From assembly GCF_003985145.1 (NCBI RefSeq), contig NZ_ML133528.1:124001-188000 (forward strand): a stretch of DNA of 64,000 bases. Reading direction: 5' to 3'. The stretch is from Rhizobium anhuiense. Lineage in GTDB: Bacteria; Pseudomonadota; Alphaproteobacteria; Rhizobiales; Rhizobiaceae. Of this stretch, positions 41,125 through 49,103 are shown piece after piece (position 1 is the stretch's first letter; each line of letters begins with the position of its first letter). Under the pieces are notes generated by a model. That model was given only the letters and a program-made list of their open reading frames with translations. It searched no databases and was not told the origin of the DNA. Both the position numbers and the translations under genes were made by a program.

Positions 41125-42672
41125 ATGCCTCGCGTCCAACCGACCAGACCCCAGGTGGAGATCCTTGTCTGGCTCGCGGTCTTCCTGCTTCTCTTCTGCC
41201 TGTCGTGGTTCTTCCACTGGCATGAGGGGCTGGATGCGTTCATCGAGAAGCATCATGACTATCCGCTGGACCACGCGCTCCTTGCCCTGAATATGTCAGG
41301 GTTTCTCGGGCTGATCTATTCCGCACTGCGGATCCGTGATCTCTCGAGGGAGGTTCGTCGCAGGCTGCAGGCCGAAAAGAACGTGGATTGGATTGCCTGT
41401 CACGACACGCTGACCGAACTGCCGAACCGCAGATTTCTGGAATCCGTCTGCGCGCAGTCGATGAGCGATCAGAGGGCACAAGAGACCTATGCCGTGTTCA
41501 GCATCGATCTCGACGGCTTCAAGAAGATCAATGACCTCTTGGGGCACGATCACGGTGATGCGGTGCTGAAGGCCGTTGCGCAACGGCTCTCCTCCCTCTT
41601 TCCGCGTGAGCATGTCTTCCGCCTTGGTGGAGACGAGTTTGTCGTTCTGGCGCGGCGCACGGGAAATCCCGATCTTGCCGCCTTGGGGAACCGCATCGTG
41701 AGCGTGATCGGCAAGCCCTTCACCTTCAATGGCGTCGCCGTCGACCTCGGCGCCAGTGTCGGCTTCGCGCTTTATCCGGAGAACGGTGATGACCTCAGCC
41801 AGGTCATCCGACATTCGGACTGCGCGATGTATGTCGCCAAAAAGCAGGGGCGCGATCTGGTGAAGCCCTTCGTGCCTTCGATGCAGGAAGAGTTGGCGAA
41901 ACGGATTCGGGTGGAAGCCGATCTGAGAGCCGCCATCAGGAAGGCTGAGATCGTTCCCTACTATCAACCGCTCGTGGACCTGAAGACGAACAAGATTATC
42001 GGCTTCGAGGCGCTGGCACGCTGGAAGACCGCTTCCGGCGAATTCATCCCGCCGAACGAATTCATTCCTGTGGCGGAAGAAGCCGGGCTGATCGTCGAAT
42101 TGACCGACCAACTGCTTCGCCGCGCCTGCACCGACGCGCTGTCCTGGCCAAATGAGCTCGTCCTGTCATTCAACCTATCCCCGATCCAGTTGAGCGACCG
42201 GTTGCTGGGCCTCAGAATTCTCAAGATATTGGGCGATGTCGGTCTGCCCGCGCACAGGGTCGAGCTCGAAGTGACCGAAAGCGCCATCATCCAGGACGCC
42301 GTCACGGCACGTATCGTGCTCGACGATCTGGTGAACGCCGGTGTCAGGATTGCCCTCGACGACTTTGGAACGGGCTATTCCAGCCTCTCGCAGCTCTCCA
42401 ACTACCGGTTCGACAAGATCAAGATCGACAGGAGTTTCGTCGCTTCATTCGAAACCAACGACAAGCAGGACAAGGTGATCAAGGCCATCATCGCTCTCGG
42501 CGCCGGGCTTGGCGTGACGATAACCGCCGAAGGCATCGAAGAGGAGAGCCAGCTTCAGCGGCTTCAGGATTTGGGCTGCGACATCGGCCAGGGTTATCTG
42601 CTCGGCAGGCCAGCCCCGGCCGAGATGCTCGCCGCAGACCATGTCAGCGCCAGACTTTCGCAACGGCGCTGA
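41125..42672 (+). CDS. Membrane GGDEF-EAL protein (c-di-GMP turnover)
   Basis: A 515-residue protein. Two N-terminal spans (about 13-30 and 55-72) are followed by a GGDEF domain with an intact GGDEF at 168-172 and an EAL domain with EAL at 295-297 and the DDFGTGYSS and KIDRSF motifs. No RxxD inhibitory site precedes GGDEF. Both halves keep the residues needed for activity, so the net direction cannot be predicted. No sensor domain lies between the spans beyond a short periplasmic loop (about residues 31-54). It stands alone after a 460-base gap. Confidence 0.92.
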   Translation: MPRVQPTRPQVEILVWLAVFLLLFCLSWFFHWHEGLDAFIEKHHDYPLDHALLALNMSGFLGLIYSALRIRDLSREVRRRLQAEKNVDWIACHDTLTELPNRRFLESVCAQSMSDQRAQETYAVFSIDLDGFKKINDLLGHDHGDAVLKAVAQRLSSLFPREHVFRLGGDEFVVLARRTGNPDLAALGNRIVSVIGKPFTFNGVAVDLGASVGFALYPENGDDLSQVIRHSDCAMYVAKKQGRDLVKPFVPSMQEELAKRIRVEADLRAAIRKAEIVPYYQPLVDLKTNKIIGFEALARWKTASGEFIPPNEFIPVAEEAGLIVELTDQLLRRACTDALSWPNELVLSFNLSPIQLSDRLLGLRILKILGDVGLPAHRVELEVTESAIIQDAVTARIVLDDLVNAGVRIALDDFGTGYSSLSQLSNYRFDKIKIDRSFVASFETNDKQDKVIKAIIALGAGLGVTITAEGIEEESQLQRLQDLGCDIGQGYLLGRPAPAEMLAADHVSARLSQRR

Positions 42673-42686
42673 CGGGTCGACGGGTC

Positions 42687-43103
42687 TTACTTGGAATTCT
42701 TTGTCGCGCTGCTTTGTTGGAAATGCTCAACGGCGCCGTCGATATGAAGCCAGTGATGTTTTGATTGCTCAAAGATGGACAGGGCAGGAGCCGGAGATTG
42801 CGGGTCTGCCAACGCACCGACGGCAACACCGGTAAAACCTGGCAGGTTGTCGGCCCTCCAATAGACCGTAGACCCGCAGTTCGGGCAAAAATAGTTGCGG
42901 ATCTTTCCACCGCTTGCGGCTGTCCGGTTAAATTCACGCTGGCTTCCCGAAACGGCGACGGAGTCCGAGGGATAAAACGCACCGACGCCGAATGGACTGC
43001 CAGTTCTGCGCTGGCAATCGAAACAATGACATGCAACGACCAATCTTGCCTGCTGCGAGAGTGTAACGGTGAGTCCACCGCAACTACATTGCGCACGGGT
43101 CAT
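42687..43103 (-). CDS. GFA-family (glutathione-dependent formaldehyde-activating-like) protein
   Basis: A 138-residue zinc protein. Cysteine pairs CSCGG (residues 6-10), CHCFDC near 26-31 and CPNCG near 72-76 form the two zinc sites of the GFA fold. The family was named for glutathione-formaldehyde adduct formation, but most members have other or unknown roles. The ATG follows GGAG nine bases upstream; a longer frame has no coding pattern. It is convergent with the GGDEF-EAL gene, their stops only 14 bases apart. Confidence 0.85.
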   Translation of the reverse strand: MTRAQCSCGGLTVTLSQQARLVVACHCFDCQRRTGSPFGVGAFYPSDSVAVSGSQREFNRTAASGGKIRNYFCPNCGSTVYWRADNLPGFTGVAVGALADPQSPAPALSIFEQSKHHWLHIDGAVEHFQQSSATKNSK

Positions 43104-43324
43104 TCGGAAATCTCCGGATATTTTGGGATAATCGGCAAAGCTTGGCACCAGGACAATACGCCTGGCAGTGCTGCAGTCGCCACTGATGTGGCCGATCAAT
43201 ACAGCAATCTTTGCTCAAACAGGTTATGACAGGACCTGGGAGTTTTCAAGCGCGTGCCTATTCTTGGCGGATGCGAGGTCGGGCATTCCGTCGTTGAATC
43301 TATGCAAGGAGCAGCGTCGCGGCG

Positions 43325-43370
43325 TGTCCTTCGAGGCTTCGCCCTGCGGGCTGCGCGCCGCAGGATGAAG
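43325..43370. repeat. Fragment of a GC-rich intergenic repeat
   Basis: TCCTTCGAGGCTTCGCCC through GCGGGCTGCGCGCC and AGGATGAAG resembles the common CTTCGAGGCT...AGGATGA palindromic repeats of Rhizobiales. No second full copy is in this window, so the call rests on resemblance only. Confidence 0.35.
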
Positions 43371-43393
43371 ACAATTGGAGTGCCGCGACAAGG

Positions 43394-44134
43394 TCAGGTG
43401 TTCAAGCCGCCGTCCACCGTGAGAATGGTTCCCGTGATGTGCCTTGCAGCCGGGCTCGCGAGGAAAGCCACAGCCGCCGCCACATCTTGCGGCTTGCCGT
43501 AACGACCAAGTGGGATCAGCGCACGCTGGAAGTCGGCGAAGTCGCCATCGGCGGGATTCATATCGGTGTCGGTCGAGCCCGGCTGGACCAGGTTTACGGT
43601 GATATCGCGAGATCCCAGTTCCCGAGCGAGGCCGCGGGTAAACGAGTGAAGCGCGGATTTTGTCATGAAATAGACCGTACCGGTGTCACCGACGATGCGT
43701 TCGGCACCGGCCGAGCCGATCGTGATGACTCGGCCTCCCGCCTGCAGATAGGGAATGGCGGCCTGCGAAGCGAGCAAAGGCGATCGCACATTGACATCCA
43801 GCAGCGCATCGATGTGCTCGACGCTGACGTCGGCAATCGCACCGTAAAGCGCGATTGCGGCATTGTTGACGAGAATGTCGAGACCGCCAAGCGCCTGGGC
43901 GGCCTCGTCGACCGAACGCTTCACGGCCGCCGGATCGGCACTGTCGGCCTGGATGGCAAGCGCCTTGCGGCTCTTGTGCTCGATCGCCCGGACGACTTCG
44001 GCGGCGCGATCGGCCGAACGTTCATAGGTGATGGCGACATCAGCGCCTTTGTCGGCAAGCGCCAATGCGATGGCGGCGCCGATCCCACGCGAGCCACCGG
44101 TGACGAGGGCACGCTTACCAGCCAGTTCTGTCAT
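43394..44134 (-). CDS. SDR-family oxidoreductase (3-oxoacyl-ACP reductase-like)
   Basis: A 246-residue classical short-chain dehydrogenase. The cofactor motif is TGGSRGIG at 12-19, then NNAAI near 88, catalytic Ser in ITIGSAG near 138, and YxxxK as VYFMTK near 155. The C-terminal ITGTILTVDGG is typical of FabG-like members. Substrate unknown. The ATG has AGAGAAG just upstream. It is divergent from a TetR gene, and a TAATGATCGAT repeat sits before both starts, so it is probably the repressor's target. Confidence 0.87.
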   Translation of the reverse strand: MTELAGKRALVTGGSRGIGAAIALALADKGADVAITYERSADRAAEVVRAIEHKSRKALAIQADSADPAAVKRSVDEAAQALGGLDILVNNAAIALYGAIADVSVEHIDALLDVNVRSPLLASQAAIPYLQAGGRVITIGSAGAERIVGDTGTVYFMTKSALHSFTRGLARELGSRDITVNLVQPGSTDTDMNPADGDFADFQRALIPLGRYGKPQDVAAAVAFLASPAARHITGTILTVDGGLNT

Positions 44135-44149
44135 GATCTTCTCTTTCTG

Positions 44150-44220
44150 TAATGATCGATACATAAATAGCTAGGCGCATTGCCGCGAGGTGTCAACGGG
44201 TTTATATAATGATCGATGCA
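44150..44220. promoter_or_regulatory. Shared control region with two TAATGATCGATRCA repeats and a TATAAT box
   Basis: TAATGATCGATACA (44150-44163) and TAATGATCGATGCA (44207-44220) differ at one base. The second overlaps a perfect TATAAT at 44205-44210 and the tetR start codon. Both copies lie between the divergent SDR and TetR genes, so TetR probably binds them. Confidence 0.65.
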
Positions 44221-44884
44221 AAAATCGGATGAAAACCGGAAAGTCGATGACAGCCCTGCCCGCAGCCGCGGACGGCCGCGGGCGTTCGATCGGGAAGCAG
44301 CCCTCGCCCAGGCGACCCGTCTGTTCTGGATCAAGGGCTTCGAGGCGACCTCGATTGCCGACCTCACCGAGGCGATGGGGATCGGATCGCCGAGTCTCTA
44401 CGCCGCATTCGGCTCGAAGGAGGCGCTCTATGCCGAAGCGTTGCGCCACTATCGCGAGGACAACGAGGCGCTGGTCTGGGCAGGCTTCTTTTCGGCGGGC
44501 ACGGCCCGCGAAGCGGTCAAGTCGCTTCTGATGGATTCGGCCGCTGTCCTGACCGGCTGTGTCGTGGATATTCCCCGCGGCTGCATGGTGACGCTGTCTT
44601 CGGTCGGCAGTGAGGGCTATGTGGAACTCGGCAAACTCGTGCGAGCTGCCCGCACGGTGACGCTCGACCGCCTGAAGCTGCGCCTGAACCAGGCGATATC
44701 AGGAGGCGAAATTCCGGTCTCGACCGACGTCCATGCGCTCGCCCGCTTCATCCAGACCGTTCAGAACGGCATGTCGATCCTGGCCCGTGACGGAGCGAGC
44801 CGTAGCGAACTGGAGGCAGTCGCCGAGTTGGCCATGCTGGGTTGGGACACTCGGACCGCGGATGCCGAACGCGGGCAAGGCTGA
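44216..44884 (+). CDS. TetR-family regulator (possibly leaderless mRNA)
   Basis: A 222-residue TetR/AcrR regulator with the HTH at about 43-63 (SIADLTEAMGIGSPSLYAAF). Residue pattern and the C-terminal half suit the subgroup that controls neighbouring SDR genes. No ribosome site precedes the ATG. A perfect TATAAT ends six bases before it, placing the expected transcript start at or next to the A of the start codon, so translation from a leaderless transcript is likely. No good later start exists. Confidence 0.83.
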   Translation: MQKSDENRKVDDSPARSRGRPRAFDREAALAQATRLFWIKGFEATSIADLTEAMGIGSPSLYAAFGSKEALYAEALRHYREDNEALVWAGFFSAGTAREAVKSLLMDSAAVLTGCVVDIPRGCMVTLSSVGSEGYVELGKLVRAARTVTLDRLKLRLNQAISGGEIPVSTDVHALARFIQTVQNGMSILARDGASRSELEAVAELAMLGWDTRTADAERGQG

Positions 44885-44968
44885 TCGCGTTTCATACATC
44901 GCTGCGTGGATGCTCATGTGTCACCTCGGTCAATCGTCTCGGAAGCTTCGGGCGACCACTTCATCAGC

Positions 44969-45076
44969 GCTAGAGCGGTTCACCTTCTCATGGAAACGCC
45001 GAACCGCTCTAACTTTTTGTTTTTACACAATTCCGAACGGAAAACCGCTTCGCACTTTTCCTGGAATTGCTCTAGC
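44969..45076. repeat. 108-bp MITE-like repeat with terminal inverted repeats
   Basis: The ends are GCTAGAGC (44969-44976) and GCTCTAGC (45069-45076). Inside, AGAGCGGTTC (44972-44981) pairs with GAACCGCTCT (45001-45010). The rest holds CTTTTTGTTTTTACAC and AACGGAAAACCGCTTCGC blocks. The structure suggests a non-coding miniature element; its layout resembles a common rhizobial intergenic repeat. Confidence 0.7.
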
Positions 45077-45271
45077 CTGAGACGCCACGTCTTCAAGACG
45101 AGTAATGGCTACAGGACGGCATAACCGTCGAGCTAGTCTCTTCTCACGCCAAATTTCGTACGAAGTCCTGAGTCGCTCCCCGGCACATTCCAATCCCGTG
45201 GAATCCTCTGGCTCGACCGAGGTCGATCTGGCGGGATTTTCCGGAAAGTCACGGGAGGCGGTTGCTTTTGC

Positions 45272-45309
45272 ATTCTTTATCAGCCATTCTAGAATGAGCG
45301 ATAAAGAAT
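45272..45309. promoter_or_regulatory. 38-bp nested palindrome before a tetR gene
   Basis: Outer arms ATTCTTTATC (45272-45281) and GATAAAGAAT (45300-45309) are perfect inverted copies. Inside them CATTCTAGAATG (45285-45296) is itself a perfect palindrome with the same centre. It ends eleven bases before the tetR start, so it almost certainly is the autoregulatory operator. Confidence 0.75.
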
Positions 45310-45319
45310 CGGAGCGACT

Positions 45320-45901
45320 ATGGGCCGGACGCGGGAATTCGATGAGGAGGCGGTGCTGACGGGGGCGATGCACATCTTTCGCAAGCAGGGCTATCAAGGC
45401 GCATCAATCCGGGACCTCGAGGAGGCGACGGGCCTCAAAGGCGGCAGCATCTATCACTCGTTCGGCGACAAGGCCGGCCTCTTCGACGCAGCGTTCGGAC
45501 ACTACCACCGGATTGTCCTGGAAGGGCGGATCGCGCGATATGCGCCGCCAGGGAGCGGACTTCAAGGCTTGCGCGAACTGTTCCTTTCACTCCTGCACGA
45601 GCCCGACGACGGCTCCCTCGGCTGCCTGATCACAAACACGGCGGTGGAATTCGGCGGTGGTGTCCAACCGCATCCCCGTGTCGAGGCCGCGCTCGGTCTC
45701 CTCCGCACCACATTCGGCTCGAGGCTTACCGAGGCGTCGACCTTCGCTCGGGATGCCGATGGCGCCAAGGCGACGAGGACAGCCATCCGCCTTCTTGCCC
45801 TCTATCAGGGCCTCCTCGTGCTCATTCGCGGCGGCGAAGACAAGACCGGCCTGCGGCAGGCAATAGAAGACGAATTCAATCAACTGGAGACGCTGTCATG
45901 A
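45320..45901 (+). CDS. TetR-family regulator
   Basis: A 193-residue regulator. The HTH is at about 26-47 (ASIRDLEEATGLKGGSIYHSF), a form seen in the NemR/AcuR-like group. GGAGCGACT precedes the ATG. It is the first gene of a three-gene unit; its stop overlaps the next ATG by four bases. The operator just upstream indicates autoregulation of the whole unit. Confidence 0.88.
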   Translation: MGRTREFDEEAVLTGAMHIFRKQGYQGASIRDLEEATGLKGGSIYHSFGDKAGLFDAAFGHYHRIVLEGRIARYAPPGSGLQGLRELFLSLLHEPDDGSLGCLITNTAVEFGGGVQPHPRVEAALGLLRTTFGSRLTEASTFARDADGAKATRTAIRLLALYQGLLVLIRGGEDKTGLRQAIEDEFNQLETLS

Positions 45902-46260
45902 CACCTGAGGCGCTATGGAATCGATATGCAGCCATCTGGTCGCTGGATGCTGCCGCTCGCGAGCCGGAAATGTTGGCTTGCCTCGCTGACGATGTGACCT
46001 ATTGCGATCCGAATGGAGCGATCGCGGGACGAACCGGTCTCTCGGCTTACATGGCCGGATTTCAGGAGAGCGTACCGGGAGGCCGGTTCAAGATATTGAG
46101 CGTTCTCCATCATAATGAACGTTCGCTGGCACGCTGGGCACTGCGCCGGGAAGACGACATGGTCTTGCAGACAGGCACCAGCTTCGGAGTGATTTCCGAT
46201 GGCCGGCTCGGCGCGATCACCGGCTTCTTCGATCCTCTGGCGCCACAGCCGCATGAGTAG
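45898..46260 (+). CDS. NTF2/SnoaL-like protein
   Basis: A 120-residue protein with the cone-shaped alpha+beta NTF2 fold pattern: an N-terminal helix (LWNRYAAIWSLDAAAREPEM), VTYCDPNGAIAGRTGLSAYM, then beta strands through ARWALRREDDMVLQTGTSFG and ITGFFDPL. SnoaL-like members are polyketide cyclases, isomerases or ligand-binding proteins. It is coupled to the upstream TetR gene by ATGA and overlaps the following TfoX-like gene by eight bases. Its role is unknown; detoxification or signal binding would fit the context. Confidence 0.78.
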   Translation: MTPEALWNRYAAIWSLDAAAREPEMLACLADDVTYCDPNGAIAGRTGLSAYMAGFQESVPGGRFKILSVLHHNERSLARWALRREDDMVLQTGTSFGVISDGRLGAITGFFDPLAPQPHE

Positions 46261-46633
46261 CGAGGCGACACGCAGGCTGGCGCTCGACTTTGCGGGCCAG
46301 ATCGCTCCAGCCGGCTCCATCGATGTCCGACGCTTCTTCGGCGGATCCGCTCTGGTCCGAAACGGCGCGCAATTCGGATTCGTCATGAAGGGCATCTTGT
46401 ATCTCCGCGTCGACGATGCGATGCGCGCGGAGTTCGAGGCCGATGGTTCCGAACCGTTCAGCTACCGAGCGGCCGGCCGGGAGGTGACGGTTCGCCGCTA
46501 CTACGCAGTCCCGGCCCATGTGATCGATGATCCCGCATTGCTGCACGCGTACTCGCAGCGGGCATTGCACGCTACGCCCACGGCCGGCCACAAACTCTCC
46601 GACACGATGCTCGCTTTCAACCCATCTGACTAA
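46253..46633 (+). CDS. TfoX N-terminal domain protein
   Basis: A 126-residue protein matching the TfoX N-terminal domain (residues 15-105: RRFFGGSALVRNGAQFGFVM, then YLRVDDAMRAEFEADGSEPFSY and VRRYYAVPAHVIDDPA). The C-terminal TfoX domain is missing, so this is not a competence regulator of the Haemophilus type. Stand-alone N-terminal domains are widespread and of unknown function. It overlaps the NTF2-like gene by eight bases and is last in the TetR-led operon. Confidence 0.78.
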   Translation: MSSEATRRLALDFAGQIAPAGSIDVRRFFGGSALVRNGAQFGFVMKGILYLRVDDAMRAEFEADGSEPFSYRAAGREVTVRRYYAVPAHVIDDPALLHAYSQRALHATPTAGHKLSDTMLAFNPSD

Positions 46634-46675
46634 TGCCGATGCCAGGCCCGGCCTTCGCCGGATCGAGCCTGAGCG

Positions 46676-47713
46676 TCAAATCTCTCCCGCCGAGGGTCCC
46701 CAGACATCCGTCAGGGCGAAGCCGTTCGGATGCGGGTCGAAGGGGTCGAGGGCCACCTGGGTCAGGCCGAAGGTGAAGCCGCGGCCGGTGATGGTGGGGA
46801 TGACCGCCGGGCGGCCGGCCACCTCGGTCACCGCCTGTAGCCCGACCTCGAATTCCGAGCCGATGATCGATTTCGAGGTGAAGGTGTCGCCGACCTTGGC
46901 CTTGCCGCGGGCATAAAGGGTGGCAAGATTGGCGGAATTGCCGGTGCCGCAAGGCGAACGGTCGGCCCGGCCGGGCCACATGGTGGTGCAGGTGCGCACC
47001 GTGCCGTCGGCTTCGGTATCGCGGAACATGACATAGGCGACGCCTGATATCGCCGGGATCTCGGGATGGACGACCTTGATGTCGCGGTTGATCAGCTCCT
47101 TGAGGATCATGCCGGCCTGGACGAGGCCGGCGGCATTGGCCTTCTCGATCGTCAGGCCGATCTGGCCGACATCAACAAGGGCATAGAAAATGCCGCCATA
47201 GCAGATATCGGCCTTGATCCTTCCCCAATGCGGCGTGTCGACGCCGACATCGAGCTCATGCACGAAGGAGGGCACCATGGTGAGCTTGACCTTCTCGCAG
47301 CGCCCGTCGCGGCAGGTTGCCGTCGCCTTGACGAGGCCGGCGGCGGTTTCGAGCGTGACGATCGTTTCCGGCTCCTGCATCTCGACGATGCCGGATTCGA
47401 GCAGGGCGGTGGTGACGCAGATCGAATTCGAGCCGGAGCTCGCATGCGCCTGGTCGGGCTGCAGGATGACGAAGGCGGCATCCGCGTCAGGATGCCGCGC
47501 CGGCAGCAGCAGATTGACCGAGCCGATCGGCGCGCCGCGCGGCTCCAGGCAGAGGAAGCGGCGAAGCTCATCGCCCTTCGGATCGGTGTTCAGCCAATGC
47601 AGCTGGGCGGCGATGGTGTCGCCCGGGATTTTCGGCACGCCGCCGATCGCCACGCGGCCGATTTCGCCCTCGGCATGGACATCCAGCAGCTGGATTGTGC
47701 GCTTCCATCTCAT
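46676..47713 (-). CDS. Proline racemase-family enzyme, 4-hydroxyproline epimerase-like (Ser-Cys type)
   Basis: A 345-residue member of the proline racemase superfamily. The first catalytic position is Ser in SSGSNSI and the second is Cys in RSPCGTGNSA, so it is the Ser-Cys subtype. In that subtype 4-hydroxyproline 2-epimerase and trans-3-hydroxyproline dehydratase activities have been reported. Its neighbour, an FAD-dependent D-amino acid dehydrogenase, would oxidise the D-hydroxyproline product, which supports epimerase function. The pathway lets rhizobia use plant cell-wall hydroxyproline. It lies 60 bases after the dehydrogenase gene. Confidence 0.83.
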   Translation of the reverse strand: MRWKRTIQLLDVHAEGEIGRVAIGGVPKIPGDTIAAQLHWLNTDPKGDELRRFLCLEPRGAPIGSVNLLLPARHPDADAAFVILQPDQAHASSGSNSICVTTALLESGIVEMQEPETIVTLETAAGLVKATATCRDGRCEKVKLTMVPSFVHELDVGVDTPHWGRIKADICYGGIFYALVDVGQIGLTIEKANAAGLVQAGMILKELINRDIKVVHPEIPAISGVAYVMFRDTEADGTVRTCTTMWPGRADRSPCGTGNSANLATLYARGKAKVGDTFTSKSIIGSEFEVGLQAVTEVAGRPAVIPTITGRGFTFGLTQVALDPFDPHPNGFALTDVWGPSAGEI

Positions 47714-47773
47714 ATCGAAAACTCCAGTTCGGACGTGACGGGTGACGCCGCCATCGACGCGGATCGTTCCAAG

Positions 47774-49024
47774 TTAATACCGGTCTATGCGGAACGGGGT
47801 CAAATCGACGGATGGTTTCGCCCCGGTCACCATATCGGCGATCACAAGCGCTGTCGTTGCCGAAAGGGTCAGGCCGAGATGGCCGTGGCCGGTCGCATAG
47901 AAAACACCCGGCATCTTCGAGGACGGCGAAATGATCGGGATCGTATCGGGCAGCGCCGGGCGATGACCCATCCATTCCGTCGCCTCCTCGACCTTCAGGC
48001 CGGGCAGCGCACGCTGGGCATGGCGCACCAGCACCCGGGGGCGGCGGAAATCCGGAGCCGCGTCGAGACCGGCGAGTTCGACATTGCCGCCGACCCGGAT
48101 GCCGCCCGCCGTCGGCGTCACCATGAAGGCGCGATGCGGCCAGATCACCGAATAGCGCATGGAGATGCCGGGCTTCATGATCTGGGTGTGATAGCCGCGT
48201 TCGGTTTCGAGCGGGATCGGCTCGCCGAGGTTTTCGGCGAGGAAACGGGTGTGGACGCCTGCGGCAAGCACAACCGAACCGGCCTCGATGCGCCTGCCAT
48301 CCTCGAGGAGAATGACTGATGTGCCATCGCCCCGGCGCTCGATATTCCTCACCCCGCCGGAAACGAAGGCAGCACCGGCGGCCAGGGCGGCCTCGGTCAA
48401 TTTGACCACCAGCCTGTAGGGATCGCGGATCGACTTATTGTCGGGGAGCAGCACGGCTTTGGCGATCGCCGGTGATAGTGCGGGTTCGTAATATTGGATG
48501 GCGCCGTTGCTCAAGACCTCGTATTCGAGGCCGTAGCGCTGCATCATGGCGAGGTGGCCGCGATCGGCTGCAAATTCCGCCTCGGTCTCGTAGATCGCCA
48601 GGCATCCTTCCTCGGTCATCAATTCAGGCGCGCCGATCGCCTGCAACATCTGCCTGAAATCGCCGAGCGCACGGTTCGACAGGCTCATGCCGGCATCCTC
48701 GATCGCTCTCAGCCGCGAGGGCCGGCCGGCGGCGAGGAAGCGCAGGAACCAGGGCAGCATTTTTGCCGCATAGGAGGGCCGCAGCCAGACCGGGCCTTCC
48801 GGATCGAGCAGCCAGCCGGGGATCTTCTTCCAGGTCGAGGGGCCGGAACCGGCGGCAAAATCCAGCGCGATGCTCGCCATATTGCCGAAAGAGGTGCCGC
48901 GTCCCGGCTCGCCCTTGTCGATCAGCGTCACCGCCAGGCCCCGCCGCTGCAGCTCGAAGGCGATCGAGGCGCCGATCACGCCCGCGCCGACGACAACCAC
49001 GCTCTTCTTCGTCTCATCCGCCAT
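47774..49024 (-). CDS. FAD-dependent D-amino acid (D-hydroxyproline) dehydrogenase-like
   Basis: A 416-residue flavoprotein of the DAO/DadA family. The FAD-binding motif VVVVGAGVIGASIAFEL is at 8-24, the second nucleotide region GSVVLAAGVHT near 247, and the C-terminal YATGHGHLGLTLS near 375. It probably oxidises cis-4-hydroxy-D-proline made by the epimerase encoded downstream to a pyrroline carboxylate, passing electrons to the respiratory chain. A plain DadA role on D-alanine is the alternative. A 14-bp palindrome lies about 40 bases upstream of the start. AACCCATCGC to GGATGAG gives only a weak ribosome site. Confidence 0.83.
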   Translation of the reverse strand: MADETKKSVVVVGAGVIGASIAFELQRRGLAVTLIDKGEPGRGTSFGNMASIALDFAAGSGPSTWKKIPGWLLDPEGPVWLRPSYAAKMLPWFLRFLAAGRPSRLRAIEDAGMSLSNRALGDFRQMLQAIGAPELMTEEGCLAIYETEAEFAADRGHLAMMQRYGLEYEVLSNGAIQYYEPALSPAIAKAVLLPDNKSIRDPYRLVVKLTEAALAAGAAFVSGGVRNIERRGDGTSVILLEDGRRIEAGSVVLAAGVHTRFLAENLGEPIPLETERGYHTQIMKPGISMRYSVIWPHRAFMVTPTAGGIRVGGNVELAGLDAAPDFRRPRVLVRHAQRALPGLKVEEATEWMGHRPALPDTIPIISPSSKMPGVFYATGHGHLGLTLSATTALVIADMVTGAKPSVDLTPFRIDRY

Positions 49025-49065
49025 GAATCAACCCATCGCACGGCAGACAGGATTGCCGTCGCGAC

Positions 49066-49079
49066 TCTGATATATCAGA
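49066..49079. promoter_or_regulatory. 14-bp operator palindrome before the D-amino acid dehydrogenase
   Basis: TCTGATATATCAGA is a perfect palindrome about 40 bases upstream of the dehydrogenase start. TGATATATCA-type sites are typical of GntR/FadR-family repressors, which often control hydroxyproline genes. No such regulator gene is in the window. Confidence 0.55.
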
Positions 49080-49103
49080 TCTTCGATGATGCCTATGGAA
49101 TTT

